Source: Methylobacterium oxalidis (lineage in GTDB: Bacteria; Pseudomonadota; Alphaproteobacteria; Rhizobiales; Beijerinckiaceae). Taken from it: 64,000 nucleotides of DNA. The notes beneath the pieces are model-generated. The model worked only from the letters and a program-made list of their open reading frames with translations, was not told the DNA's origin and ran no database searches. Where the stretch lies: the NCBI RefSeq assembly GCF_007992195.1, contig NZ_BJZU01000021.1, positions 1-64,000 of the forward strand, written 5' to 3'. Position 1 is the first letter of the stretch. Each line of letters begins with the position of its first letter. Made by a program: the position numbers and the translations under genes. Positions 9,259 through 18,040 of this stretch are shown piece by piece.

Positions 9259-10473
9259 ATGAACACAGCCCACCGCGCCCGCACCGGGCTCGCCGCGATC
9301 CTGCTCTCCGGCACGCTGCTGCCGCTCGCCGTGCCGGTCTCCGCCCAGCAGTCAACGGTGCCCGCGACGGGGCAGGCCCAGCTCACCAAGGTCGCGAGCT
9401 TCGAGCATCAGGTCACCGGCGTGACCGTCTCGCGGGACGGGCGGATCTTCGTCAACTTCCCGCGCTGGAGCGAGGACGCGCCCGTCTCGGTCGCCGAGGT
9501 GAAGGACGGCAAGCCCGTGCCCTACCCGGACGCCGCCTGGAATTCCTGGCGCAACGCCAAGGCCGACGAGATCTCCCCGCAGGACCACTTCGTCTGCGTG
9601 CAGAGCGTGGTGGCGGACGGCCGGGACCGGCTCTGGGTGGTCGACGCCGCCGCGCCCGCGATGGCGCACGTGATCAAGGACGGGCCGAAGCTCGTCGGGA
9701 TCGACCTGAAGACCAACCGGGTCGTCAAGACGATCCCGTTCGACACCAGCACCGTGCTGCAGGCCTCCTACATCAACGACGTGCGAATCTCGCCGGACGG
9801 CAAGACCGCCTACCTTACGGATTCCGGTGCCGAGGGCGCGCTGATCGTCGTCGACATCGACAGCGGCAAGGCCAAGCGCTTGCTCGCGGGCGATCCCACG
9901 ACCATGCCGGACAAGTCCGTGACGGTGACCTACGACGGCAAGCCGCTGCGCCGGCCGGACGGTCGCGGCGTTACCTTCGCGGCGGACGGCATCGCCCTCT
10001 CGAAGGACGGCGGCACGCTCTACTGGCAGGCGATCAAGGGCAAGACCCTCTACAGCCTGCCGACCGACGCGCTGACCGGCTGGGCGACGGCCTCGGTGGT
10101 GCCCGAGGCGCTCACGGACAAGAGCCTGTCGGGCAAGATCAGGACGGTCGGCGAGAACGGCGTCGCCGACGGCCTCCTGGTCTCGCGCCACGACGGCCGG
10201 ATGTACGTGACCTCGCCGCAGGACGACGCGGTGAAGGTCCGCGATCTGGCAGGGGGCCATGCGGGCCTCACCACGCTCGTGCAGGACGCGCGGCTGCGCT
10301 GGCCCGACACGTTCGGCGAGGGGCCGGACGGCACGATCTACGTGACGACCTCGCACATCCAGGACTCGGCCGACTACAAGCCCGGCGCCCCGATCAGCCT
10401 GCCGACCGAGCTGTGGAGCCTCAAGCCCGCGCCCGCGGACGCGACCGGGTCCACCGGCCCCGCCGCGCGCTGA
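9259..10473 (+). CDS. Exported major-royal-jelly-protein family beta-propeller
   Basis: Protein of 404 residues with a classical signal peptide: a basic N-terminus, a hydrophobic core near residues 11-26 and a likely cut after VSA around residue 30. The mature part resembles the MRJP/yellow family of six-bladed propellers, with the characteristic segments YINDVRISPDGKTAYLTDSG and GALIVVDID near residues 170-200. Bacterial members are often annotated as gluconolactonase-like, but their substrates are mostly unknown. The gene stands alone between a candidate hairpin upstream and the small-protein pair downstream. Confidence 0.8.
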   Translation: MNTAHRARTGLAAILLSGTLLPLAVPVSAQQSTVPATGQAQLTKVASFEHQVTGVTVSRDGRIFVNFPRWSEDAPVSVAEVKDGKPVPYPDAAWNSWRNAKADEISPQDHFVCVQSVVADGRDRLWVVDAAAPAMAHVIKDGPKLVGIDLKTNRVVKTIPFDTSTVLQASYINDVRISPDGKTAYLTDSGAEGALIVVDIDSGKAKRLLAGDPTTMPDKSVTVTYDGKPLRRPDGRGVTFAADGIALSKDGGTLYWQAIKGKTLYSLPTDALTGWATASVVPEALTDKSLSGKIRTVGENGVADGLLVSRHDGRMYVTSPQDDAVKVRDLAGGHAGLTTLVQDARLRWPDTFGEGPDGTIYVTTSHIQDSADYKPGAPISLPTELWSLKPAPADATGSTGPAAR

Positions 10474-10522
10474 GCCCCGTCCCGCGCGCCATCCCAGCGG
10501 CCCGGCCGGCGCGGATTCGCTC

Positions 10523-10547
10523 GGAACGGGTCGCCGGCCGCGGGGTT
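10523..10547 (+). promoter_or_regulatory. Candidate EcfG (general stress response) promoter
   Basis: GGAAC (10523-10527), then 16 bases, then GGTT (10544-10547). This matches the alphaproteobacterial EcfG/SigT consensus GGAAC-N16/17-cGTT except for the first, least conserved -10 base. It lies about 42 bases upstream of the first tiny gene, an ideal distance for a short leader. PhyR-EcfG control of small hydrophilic proteins is well known in Methylobacterium. Confidence 0.6.
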
Positions 10548-10588
10548 GGCCCCCTACAACCCCGAATCACAACCAGAAGCGAGGTCGC

Positions 10589-10771
10589 ATGACGACGAAA
10601 CCGCCTCCCGTCCCGCCCGCCAACCGCTCGCCCAAGGGCACCGGCAGCGCCACCGAGGCCCCGGTCTCGCAGGGCCAGGGCTCGTCGCAGACGAAGGACC
10701 CGGACAAGATCGGCCAGTCGGGCAACAGCAAGGTGAACACCACGAACCAGGGCTACCAGCAGGATCGTTGA
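10589..10771 (+). CDS. Small hydrophilic protein (60 residues)
   Basis: Proline/serine/glycine-rich, strongly hydrophilic and lacking hydrophobic helices, so likely disordered. No domain recognised. A GCGAGG sequence lies just upstream of the ATG, and the gene is coupled to the next by a TGATG overlap. It sits behind an EcfG-like promoter, suggesting induction under general stress. Too short for homology-free function assignment; desiccation- or stress-related small proteins often look like this. Confidence 0.65.
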   Translation: MTTKPPPVPPANRSPKGTGSATEAPVSQGQGSSQTKDPDKIGQSGNSKVNTTNQGYQQDR

Positions 10772-10998
10772 TGAGCACGTCGCAGAAGCACCCCAACACC
10801 GACCGCCATCACGGCGGTCCCGGCAGCAGCCACCAGGACCGCTCCGAGCCGAAGACCGAGGAGCGGCACGGCCCGCAGCCGGGCAGCCCGACGAACACCA
10901 CGAAATCCGCGGTCTCGGGCGGCGGCGGCGAGCGCGACGCGCATCACCGCCACAGCAACATGGGCCACGCGCCCGACCGGACCGACCGCTCGCACTGA
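10771..10998 (+). CDS. Small histidine-rich hydrophilic protein (75 residues)
   Basis: Starts on the last base of the preceding stop codon (TGATG), so translation is probably coupled. The protein is rich in His, Ser, Gly and charged residues with clusters such as DRHHGG and DAHHRHSN, suggesting a disordered, possibly metal-binding peptide. It and its neighbour share a similar compositional style and both end near the convergent HlyD gene. Function unknown. Confidence 0.55.
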   Translation: MSTSQKHPNTDRHHGGPGSSHQDRSEPKTEERHGPQPGSPTNTTKSAVSGGGGERDAHHRHSNMGHAPDRTDRSH

Positions 10999-11083
10999 GG
11001 GCCGTCACTCCGGGCGCCGACGTCGCGGAGCCGCCCGATGCGGCCCGCGATCCCGGTGCCGGCCGACAAGCGAATCGACGCGC

Positions 11084-11965
11084 TCAGGGCCGCTCGGGCG
11101 GGAGCGCCGTCGCGACCGGGCCGCCGGCCGGAAGCGGGAAGCCGACCTTGCAGCGCTGGCCGCCGGGCAGCTTGTGGCCCGGGTTCGGGAGTTCGAGCCG
11201 CACGCCGAAGGTGCCGCTCGCCGCGTCGAACACGTGATCGACCACCGTCACCTTGGCCTGGTAGCTGCCGCCGATCGGCTCGTCGAGATCGACGGTGGCG
11301 GCCTGCCCGAGCTTGACGTCGCCCCAGCGCGGCACCGGCAGGTAGGCTTCCACGTAGAGCGGGTCGAGCTGGACGAGCGTGAAGATCGCGCTGTCCTGGC
11401 GCACGAACTCGCCCGCCGACATCAGCCGCTCGGTGACGAGGCCGGTGATGGGGCTGCGGATGACGCGCAGGTCGAGCTGGGCCTGCGCCCGCTGAAGCTC
11501 GATGCCCGCGAGGTCGTGCTTGAGGATCTCGGTCTGGAGGTCGCGCTTGCCGATCTCGTAATCGGCCTCGACCTGATCGAGCTTCTCCTGCGTGACGATT
11601 CCCTTGGCGAGCTGGCTCTGCCGGTCCTGGCGGCGCTTGTAGAGCTCGACGCGGGTCCTCTGGGACTCGATACCGGCGGAGGTCTCGGCCTGGGCCCTGG
11701 CGAGCGCCACGTTCGCCTCCTCGACGCTGGAATCGAGGCGGGCGATGACGTCGCCGGCCTTGACCGTGTCGCCGCGGTTGACCCCGACGCTCTTCAGGAT
11801 TCCGACCGTCGCGCTGCCGATCTTCAGCTTCTGGGCCGGCTCCACCACGCAGTCGACCCGCGTGGCCTGCGCCTCCGCCGCGCCCCCGCACAGGATCAGT
11901 CCGAGGGCGAGGAGGCTCCGGCGCATCGGCGTCGTCGGTCGGGTCGTCATCGGGGGCGTCCTCAT
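11084..11965 (-). CDS. Periplasmic adaptor protein (HlyD/RND membrane-fusion family)
   Basis: Protein of 293 residues with an apparent signal peptide beginning at the third methionine (MRRSLLALGLILCGGAAEA, residues 14-32). After it come a lipoyl-like half (IGILKSVGVNRGDTVKAGDVIARLD context), a helical hairpin (about 75-150, DRQSQLAKGIVTQEKLDQVEADYE) and the second lipoyl/beta-barrel halves (LRVIRSPITGLVTERLMSAGEFV). It is the last gene of the operon and its ATG overlaps the SecA-like stop codon (ATGA), so the start is likely translationally coupled. No RND pump or ABC transporter is nearby; it more likely partners the other HlyD-containing proteins of this operon. Confidence 0.82.
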   Translation of the reverse strand: MRTPPMTTRPTTPMRRSLLALGLILCGGAAEAQATRVDCVVEPAQKLKIGSATVGILKSVGVNRGDTVKAGDVIARLDSSVEEANVALARAQAETSAGIESQRTRVELYKRRQDRQSQLAKGIVTQEKLDQVEADYEIGKRDLQTEILKHDLAGIELQRAQAQLDLRVIRSPITGLVTERLMSAGEFVRQDSAIFTLVQLDPLYVEAYLPVPRWGDVKLGQAATVDLDEPIGGSYQAKVTVVDHVFDAASGTFGVRLELPNPGHKLPGGQRCKVGFPLPAGGPVATALPPERP

Positions 11966-14001
11966 TCGGAATGGCCGGCGAAGGCCAGGATGCGGTCCTG
12001 CATCTGGTCGGAGCGGAGGAGGTCGGCGCGCATGCGCGCGTGCAGGCGCTCGGTCCGTCCCTGCGCGTGGCGCAGGAGCAGGGCGCCGAGGCGCTCGGCG
12101 CGGCGCGGGCCGAGGAGCGAGGCGGCGACCGCGAGGGTGCGGCGGGCGAGGCCGCGCGGGATCGCGCCGTCGTCGAGGAGCGGATCGTCGAGGGAGAGGA
12201 TCGCCTGGAAGCAGCCGGGCTCACCCTGGCGCCCGCTGCGGCCGGCAAGCTGGTCGTCGATCCGGCGCGCGTCCTGGCGCTCCACCATGATGACGTGCAG
12301 GCCCCCGGCCTCGTGGACGCCCGGCCCGAGCTTGATGTCGGTCCCGCGCCCGGCCATGTTCGTCGCCACCGTGATGCGGCCGGGCTGGCCGGCCTCGGCG
12401 ACGATCAGGGCCTCGGCGCCGTCCTGGGCCGCGCTCAGCACCGTGTGGGGCAGGCCCGCCGCCGTCAGGTGGGCACTGGCCTTGGCGGAGGCCGCCACCG
12501 AGCGGGTGCCGACGAGGACGGGGCAGCCACGCGCGTGCAGCTCCGCGATCCGTGCCGTGAGATGGCGCCACTGAGCGGGAGCGTCCGGCAGGACGGCGTC
12601 CGGCAGGTGGCGTCGCTGCACCGGCCGGTGGGTCGGGATGCGCACGACGGGCAGGCGGTAGACGCTCCAGAACTCCGCGACGACGCCGGTCGTGGTGCCC
12701 GTCATGCCCGAGAGCCGGCGGTAGCGCCGGAAGAAGCGCTGGTAGGTCATGCGCGCGAGCGTCGAGCGTCCCTGCGAGAGGGCGCAGCCCTCCTTGTGCT
12801 CGATCATCTGGTGGAGGCCGTCGCTCCAGGCCCGGTCCGGCATGACGCGGCCGGTATTGGCGTCGACGATCACGACCTTGCCCTCGCGCAGGATGTAGTC
12901 CTCGTCGCGCACGAACAGGTGCAGCGCCGAGAGCGCCTGCCGCACCAGCTCCTCGCGGGTGACGCGGCCGCGCCAGGCCGGCCCGTCGCCGGCCACGAGC
13001 TCCGCGATGCGGTCGCGCCCGGCCTCCGTGAGCAGCACGCGGCGCTCGCTCGCCTCGATCAGGTAGTCGCGCGGGCTCTCGAGGAGCGCCGCCACCGCCA
13101 TCGCCCGGGACAGGGTCTTCGACCCGAATTGCGTGCCGGCGGCGGCCGAGATGATGAGCGGGGTGCGCGCCTCGTCGATCAGCACGCTGTCGGCCTCGTC
13201 GACGATGGCGAAGTGCAGGCCGCGCAGGCGCAGCTGCCCGAGGCGGCCGCCCGCCGCGTGCAGGCTCTCGAGTTTGAGGCGGACGTCGCTCGCCCGCTGC
13301 CCGAGGGCGATGCGGTCGCGCAGGTAGTCGAAGGCGAGGTCCTTGTTGGTGCAGTAGGTGATGTCGCAGGCGTAGGCCGCCGCGCGCTCGGGCAGCTCCT
13401 GCTTCTCCTTGATCACCCCGACGCTGAGGCCGAGGGCCGCGTAGAGCGGGCGCATCAGCTCGGCGTCGCGCTCGGCGAGGTAGTCATTCACGGTGACGAC
13501 GTGGACCGGCAGCCCCGCGAGCGCCGCCGCCCCGGCGGCGAGCGTCGCGGTCAGCGTCTTGCCCTCGCCCGTGGCCATCTGAGCGACGCGCCCGTCGAGG
13601 AGCGCCGCGGCGCCCATCATCTGGACGGCGTAGTGGCGCTGGCCGCTGACCCGGCCGGACATCTCGCGGATCAGGGCGAAGGCGCGGGCGATGTCGGCGT
13701 CGCGGAAACGCTCGCGCCCGCGCAGGCGGCCGGCGACCGCGCGGATCTCCGCGTCGAGCGCCTCGCGGGGGAGGGCGGCGACGGCCGCCTCCTGCGCCAG
13801 CGCGCCCGCGGCGATGCGGGCGTAGCGGCGGGCACCGAAGCGCGACAGCCCCGCCCGCGCGAGGCCGATGACCCGCGCCACCGCTTGGTCGAGGGCGGTC
13901 GCCTTCGGATTCGGGCGCTCGGCGTAGGCGCGGGCACGCGGCAGGGGCGGGCCTGCGCGCGAGGCCGGGGCTAGCCCGGGGGCTGGCAGCGCCTCAGACA
14001 C
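11962..14001 (-). CDS. SecA-like translocase ATPase, accessory paralogue with shortened C-terminus
   Basis: Preprotein-translocase motor homologue of 679 residues, against about 900 for housekeeping SecA. Motor motifs are intact: Walker A MATGEGKTLTA (near 141), HVVTVNDYLAERDAELM, Walker B/DEAD with VDEADSVLIDEARTP (near 265), and helicase motifs ATNMAGRGTDIKLG (near 543) and AGRSGRQGEPG. Only about 110 residues follow the last motif, so most of the helical scaffold/wing and the zinc-binding SecB tail are missing. The N-terminal 35 residues are proline/alanine-rich. It overlaps the M50/HlyD gene by eight bases and the adaptor by four. Context suggests a dedicated rather than housekeeping substrate; accessory SecA proteins of this kind are the best comparison. 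Confidence 0.88.
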   Translation of the reverse strand: MSEALPAPGLAPASRAGPPLPRARAYAERPNPKATALDQAVARVIGLARAGLSRFGARRYARIAAGALAQEAAVAALPREALDAEIRAVAGRLRGRERFRDADIARAFALIREMSGRVSGQRHYAVQMMGAAALLDGRVAQMATGEGKTLTATLAAGAAALAGLPVHVVTVNDYLAERDAELMRPLYAALGLSVGVIKEKQELPERAAAYACDITYCTNKDLAFDYLRDRIALGQRASDVRLKLESLHAAGGRLGQLRLRGLHFAIVDEADSVLIDEARTPLIISAAAGTQFGSKTLSRAMAVAALLESPRDYLIEASERRVLLTEAGRDRIAELVAGDGPAWRGRVTREELVRQALSALHLFVRDEDYILREGKVVIVDANTGRVMPDRAWSDGLHQMIEHKEGCALSQGRSTLARMTYQRFFRRYRRLSGMTGTTTGVVAEFWSVYRLPVVRIPTHRPVQRRHLPDAVLPDAPAQWRHLTARIAELHARGCPVLVGTRSVAASAKASAHLTAAGLPHTVLSAAQDGAEALIVAEAGQPGRITVATNMAGRGTDIKLGPGVHEAGGLHVIMVERQDARRIDDQLAGRSGRQGEPGCFQAILSLDDPLLDDGAIPRGLARRTLAVAASLLGPRRAERLGALLLRHAQGRTERLHARMRADLLRSDQMQDRILAFAGHSE

Positions 14002-16141
14002 GGAACTGGCTCAGGAAGACCTGCCGCAGCCCGCGCAGCAGGCGCCAGGCCAGGGCCTCGTGGCCGTGATCGAACCGGACGTAGACGCGCTCGCCGAGGA
14101 CGTCGAGGGGCAGGCCGCCCGCGAGCTGCACGTCGAAGATGAAGATGCTCTGAAGCGCCACCGGCTTCTGCGGGTTGCTCGCGTCGACCGCGATGGTGCC
14201 CCCGCCCTGCGTCGTCAGCGCGAGGCTCGGGATGTCCTGCTGGGCGGCCGGCACCTCGCGGGCGACGGCGCCGAGGCGCACGGTCTCGGGCGCCTCCGCG
14301 AGCCGCGCCGCGACCGCGCGGGTGCGGCTGCGGATGAGATCGACGTCGGCCTGCGGCACCACCACGCGGATTACGGGATCGTCCGCCGCGAGCACGTAGC
14401 CGATGCGCTCGCCCCGGCGCAGGTAGCGGCCGGGCAGGTCGACCGCGCCCGGCACGATCAGGCGCCCCGCGTGCTCGGCGCGGACCGTCAGGTCGGCCCG
14501 GCGCTCGCGGAACACGCGCAGGCTCTCCTGCGCGCTGGCGATCTGCTCCTGGAGGATCTGGGCCTGCACCCGGTCGCCGAGGCGGGCCGCGTCGTAGCGC
14601 AGGCGCAGTTCGGCGAGCTGCGCCTCCAGGACCGCGACGCGGCTGTCGAGGCTCGGATCCTCCAGCACAGCCACGGCCTCCCCGGGGCCGGTCTCACGGC
14701 CGGGCTGCACGAGGAGCCCGGTGAGGACGCCGTCGGTGCGGGCGCGGAGCTGCGTGTCGTCCGGCACCCAGACGACGCCCTGCGCCATCGTGGCGTAGGG
14801 CAGGGGCACCGCGAACAGGGCGGCCAGCACCGTCAGCACCGCGCCGCCCGCGACGAGGACGGCGCGCCGCCGCCGGCCGTTGAGCTTCGGGTCCGAGAGG
14901 ATGAACTTGAGGCCCTTCACGAGCGGGCCGACCACGATGCCGGTTACGGCCAGGATCGCCAGCAGCATGCCGAAGATGAAGTATTGCGTCGCCACGAAGG
15001 TCGCGATCGCGAGGGAGACGGTGGTGCGGTAGAGGAAGGCGCTCACCGCGTAGAAGGCCATCCAGCCCCGCTCGCCCCGCGCCGTCACCGGGCTCTCCGC
15101 GCCCTCGATCTTCAGGACGTAGCGCTCGATCAGGTAGAAGACGTAGCGGTTCGCCCGGGAGCCGAGATTGGGGATCTCCACGAGGTCGGCGAGGATGTAG
15201 TAGCCGTCGAAGCGCAGCAGCGGGTTGCCGTTGAACACGAGCGTGGAGACGCTGCCGATCACCATCACGTTGAAGGCCGCCGCCCGCACCAGGCCGGGCT
15301 CGGCCAGCGCCCAGACGATCGCGGCGGCGGCGGCCAGGAACAGCTCCACGAAGATCCCGGCGGAGGCCACCATCATCCGCTGCCACTTGCTGGCGAAGGC
15401 GGCCGAGGAGGAGGCGTCGACGTAAGGGGCGGGCAGCAGCACGAGCAGCATGATGCCGACCTCGTGCACCTCCCCGCCCCAGGCCTTCGCCGCGCAGGCG
15501 TGGCCGGCCTCGTGCAGGGCCTTGATGACGGGGTAGAGGCACATCATCAGCGCGACGTTCTGCGCTGACAGCATCTGGTTGGCGACGTCGCCGGTGAGCT
15601 GGTTCCAGTTCAGCGCGGCGAGCACCGCGCCGGTGATCAGCACGGCCAGCCACACGCCGAAGCCCCAGGCCGTGAAGAGCGGCCGGTAGAGCGGCGCCAG
15701 CCGGTCGAGGGCGGCGTCCGGGTCGAACAGGGGAAAGCGCAGGGCGAGGGGGTTGCGCACCCGCGCGATCAGGGTGCGGCGGGCGGTGGAGGCCGAGCGC
15801 TCGGCGAGCTCCGCGAGGTCCGGCGGCAGGTCGCCCTGCAGGAGGTCCGAGCCGTGGAGCTGCGAGATCAGGCGGATCGCGTCGTCCTGGGTCGGCGGGT
15901 CGTCCTCGTTGCGCCGCGCCGCCTGCTCCCAGATCTCCTGCAGGGTGCGGCGCCCGTCCATCAGGCAGACGATCAGGTTGGCGGCCGGCGAGAGCCGGTG
16001 GAAGCGCCCGGTCTGGTGGTCCTGCAGGATGTACCAGACCTCGCCGCGGAAGCGCTGGCGATGGATCTCGGCGTGACGGCGCAGGCGCGGCTTCAGGCCC
16101 GCGACCCGGTACCAGGACTGGCTGAAGAGCGACTGCGCCAT
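13994..16141 (-). CDS. PqqD-like / M50 metalloprotease-like / HlyD fusion membrane protein
   Basis: Three-part protein of 715 residues. Residues about 30-105 resemble PqqD (YILQDHQTGRFHRL, LMDGRRTLQEIW), a peptide-binding fold used in peptide modification systems. A polytopic region (about 150-420) carries the zinc-protease signature HEAGH (H210, E211, H214) and a later LLRFDGYY (Asp near 312) in the position of the third metal ligand, as in site-2 proteases. After a membrane helix near 425-445 comes a HlyD-type periplasmic part with lipoyl halves and a coiled-coil hairpin. The gene lies seven bases after the GAF-HlyD gene and overlaps secA-like by eight. Likely an envelope component that binds, cuts or guides a substrate; activity unproven. 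Confidence 0.85.
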   Translation of the reverse strand: MAQSLFSQSWYRVAGLKPRLRRHAEIHRQRFRGEVWYILQDHQTGRFHRLSPAANLIVCLMDGRRTLQEIWEQAARRNEDDPPTQDDAIRLISQLHGSDLLQGDLPPDLAELAERSASTARRTLIARVRNPLALRFPLFDPDAALDRLAPLYRPLFTAWGFGVWLAVLITGAVLAALNWNQLTGDVANQMLSAQNVALMMCLYPVIKALHEAGHACAAKAWGGEVHEVGIMLLVLLPAPYVDASSSAAFASKWQRMMVASAGIFVELFLAAAAAIVWALAEPGLVRAAAFNVMVIGSVSTLVFNGNPLLRFDGYYILADLVEIPNLGSRANRYVFYLIERYVLKIEGAESPVTARGERGWMAFYAVSAFLYRTTVSLAIATFVATQYFIFGMLLAILAVTGIVVGPLVKGLKFILSDPKLNGRRRRAVLVAGGAVLTVLAALFAVPLPYATMAQGVVWVPDDTQLRARTDGVLTGLLVQPGRETGPGEAVAVLEDPSLDSRVAVLEAQLAELRLRYDAARLGDRVQAQILQEQIASAQESLRVFRERRADLTVRAEHAGRLIVPGAVDLPGRYLRRGERIGYVLAADDPVIRVVVPQADVDLIRSRTRAVAARLAEAPETVRLGAVAREVPAAQQDIPSLALTTQGGGTIAVDASNPQKPVALQSIFIFDVQLAGGLPLDVLGERVYVRFDHGHEALAWRLLRGLRQVFLSQFRV

Positions 16142-16148
16142 GGCCGCC

Positions 16149-17996
16149 TCACGGCCACCAGTGCCAGAGGGCGAGGCGCGCCCAGTCGACCACCGGCCGG
16201 GCCCAGATCCAGACGAGCAGGCGCCGGTCGACGTCGACCTTGGCGATGCCCTCCATGCCCGGACGCAGGCGGGTCGAGCCCTCCGTGATGCGGCCCTCGA
16301 CCCGGAACAGGTTGCGGCCGTTCCTGGCCTCCGCCACGGGCGTGATGGTCTGGACGGTGAGCGCCTGCGGCTGGTCGGGCAGGGACGAGGCCAGCATCTG
16401 CCCGGTCTGGCCCTCGCGCAGGTCGGCGATCAGGCGCTCGTCGACGCTGAGCACCACCCGGTAGGCGTCGAGCGGGGCGATCTCGAACAGCACTTGGCCG
16501 CGGCTGATCGCGCCGCCGATCGACTGCGAGAGGTCGCCCGAGACGATCAGCCCGTCGAAGGGGGCGGTGAACTTCGCCCGCGCCAGCTGCTCGTCGATGA
16601 GGCGGATCTGCGCGTCCGCCTGGTCGATCTGGGCCTTGACCACGTTGATCGTGGCCGGCTGGCGGGTCGCCAGCGCCTTGTCGTACTCGTAGGTGCGCTG
16701 CTGGCGCTCGGTGACCCAGCGCAGGCGCTCCAGCGCGAGGTCGCGGTCCTCCAATGCGGCGAGGAGGTCGCCCTTGCGCACCGTGTCGCCGGCCCGGAAA
16801 TGCGCAGCCTTCAGGTAGCCGTCGAACGACGCCACCACCGAGCGGCGCACCAGCCCCTCGACGCGGGCATCCGCGGTGACGCGGTAATCCGCCTGGATCA
16901 GCGACAGGGCGAGGATCGCTGCGACGAGCGCGGCGAGGCCGAGCTTCAGCCCGGTCCGGTTCGGTCCGACGATCCGGCGCAGCAGGCCCATCATCGAGTC
17001 GGCGGCCTTGAGCGCCAGCCAGCGGTCGTTCTGACGCTTCTCCTCGAGCACCGGGCCGATCGCCGCGCAGGTCGCCGAGATCAGGTCGATGGTCTCGGGC
17101 AGGAACGGCTGGTCGCCCGGCCGTTCCAGGGTGACGGCGCCGACGAAGCGGTCGTCCACGAGCAGCGGCACGGTGAGCACGCGCCCGTCGTGCTGGAGGC
17201 GGGCGAGGTCGGCGTGCGCCGTCGTGACGAAGACCTCGCCCGGCGGGGGCGGGAACAGGATCAGGCTGCGCTGATCCACCGCCTCGTTCATGCAGGCGCC
17301 GAGGCGGCGCACGAGGTTCATCTCGCGGCCGAACTGCGCCGAGTGCGAGATGCCGGCGATGCGGGCGACGCCCCGGCGCATGAAGCCGATGGCGACGCGC
17401 TGGCACGAGAAGGTGATGGCGAGGTCGGTGACGGCCGCCATGCAGGCGCCGCGGAAGCCCGGCTGCTCCAGCACGCCGGCCAAGAGATCGAGGGCGGCGC
17501 GCGAGCGGGCGAGGCCCTGCCGGTCCTGGCGGCCGATCACCTCGCTCTGCTTGGCGACGAGCCAGGCCGCGCCCCACTGCACCTGCCGCACCGCGCCGCG
17601 GAGCTCGTCCTTGTCGCGGGTCTCCACCGCGAAGGCCGCGACCGCGAAGGCGGCCCCGTCCGCGACGAGGGGGAGGGCGACGGCGGCGCGGGTCGGCCCG
17701 TCCTCCGTCTCGTGCACCACGGGGCGGTTCTCCCGCAGCGCCGCGGCGGCCGCCTCGCGCAGAAAGCTCTCGGATTCCGTCCCGGTGACGGCGATGGGGG
17801 CGAGGTCGCGTGGCGCCAGAACGCAGCCGCCCGTGGCGGCCGCCAGCATCCGGACCTGAAGCGTCAGCCACGCCTTGGCGGCCTCTGCCAGCGTATCGGC
17901 AGCCTGGAGGCGCTGCCACAGGGCCGGCTCGAGGACGGACAGGCGGCCGTCCGGTTGGGCCGCCGCTGGCATCTCCGCCGCCAAACGCTCGCTCAT
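16149..17996 (-). CDS. GAF-domain plus HlyD membrane-fusion protein
   Basis: Protein of 615 residues. A cytoplasmic half of about 345 residues contains a GAF-like sensor region (about 180-330, with the pattern VTDLAITFSCQRVAIGFM and VTVPLLVDDRFVGAVTLER) preceded by a weaker, possibly second GAF-like region (about 60-160). A single membrane helix lies near 346-365 (LKLGLAALVAAILALSLI). The periplasmic half is a HlyD adaptor with lipoyl halves around a helical hairpin, and the protein ends in a Trp-rich tail. The start at 17996 is 44 bases from the DUF3467 stop. A ligand-sensing domain on a membrane-fusion protein is unusual and may gate export. Confidence 0.82.
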   Translation of the reverse strand: MSERLAAEMPAAAQPDGRLSVLEPALWQRLQAADTLAEAAKAWLTLQVRMLAAATGGCVLAPRDLAPIAVTGTESESFLREAAAAALRENRPVVHETEDGPTRAAVALPLVADGAAFAVAAFAVETRDKDELRGAVRQVQWGAAWLVAKQSEVIGRQDRQGLARSRAALDLLAGVLEQPGFRGACMAAVTDLAITFSCQRVAIGFMRRGVARIAGISHSAQFGREMNLVRRLGACMNEAVDQRSLILFPPPPGEVFVTTAHADLARLQHDGRVLTVPLLVDDRFVGAVTLERPGDQPFLPETIDLISATCAAIGPVLEEKRQNDRWLALKAADSMMGLLRRIVGPNRTGLKLGLAALVAAILALSLIQADYRVTADARVEGLVRRSVVASFDGYLKAAHFRAGDTVRKGDLLAALEDRDLALERLRWVTERQQRTYEYDKALATRQPATINVVKAQIDQADAQIRLIDEQLARAKFTAPFDGLIVSGDLSQSIGGAISRGQVLFEIAPLDAYRVVLSVDERLIADLREGQTGQMLASSLPDQPQALTVQTITPVAEARNGRNLFRVEGRITEGSTRLRPGMEGIAKVDVDRRLLVWIWARPVVDWARLALWHWWP

Positions 17997-18040
17997 GGCT
18001 CGCCGCCCGCCCCGCCGGACCCGTGCTGCGCTGTGTGTGA

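Noticed and set aside
11084..11965. An RND multidrug efflux pump
   Set aside because: Only the adaptor is present, with no RND transporter or outer-membrane channel nearby; the operon partners are SecA-like and M50/HlyD proteins.
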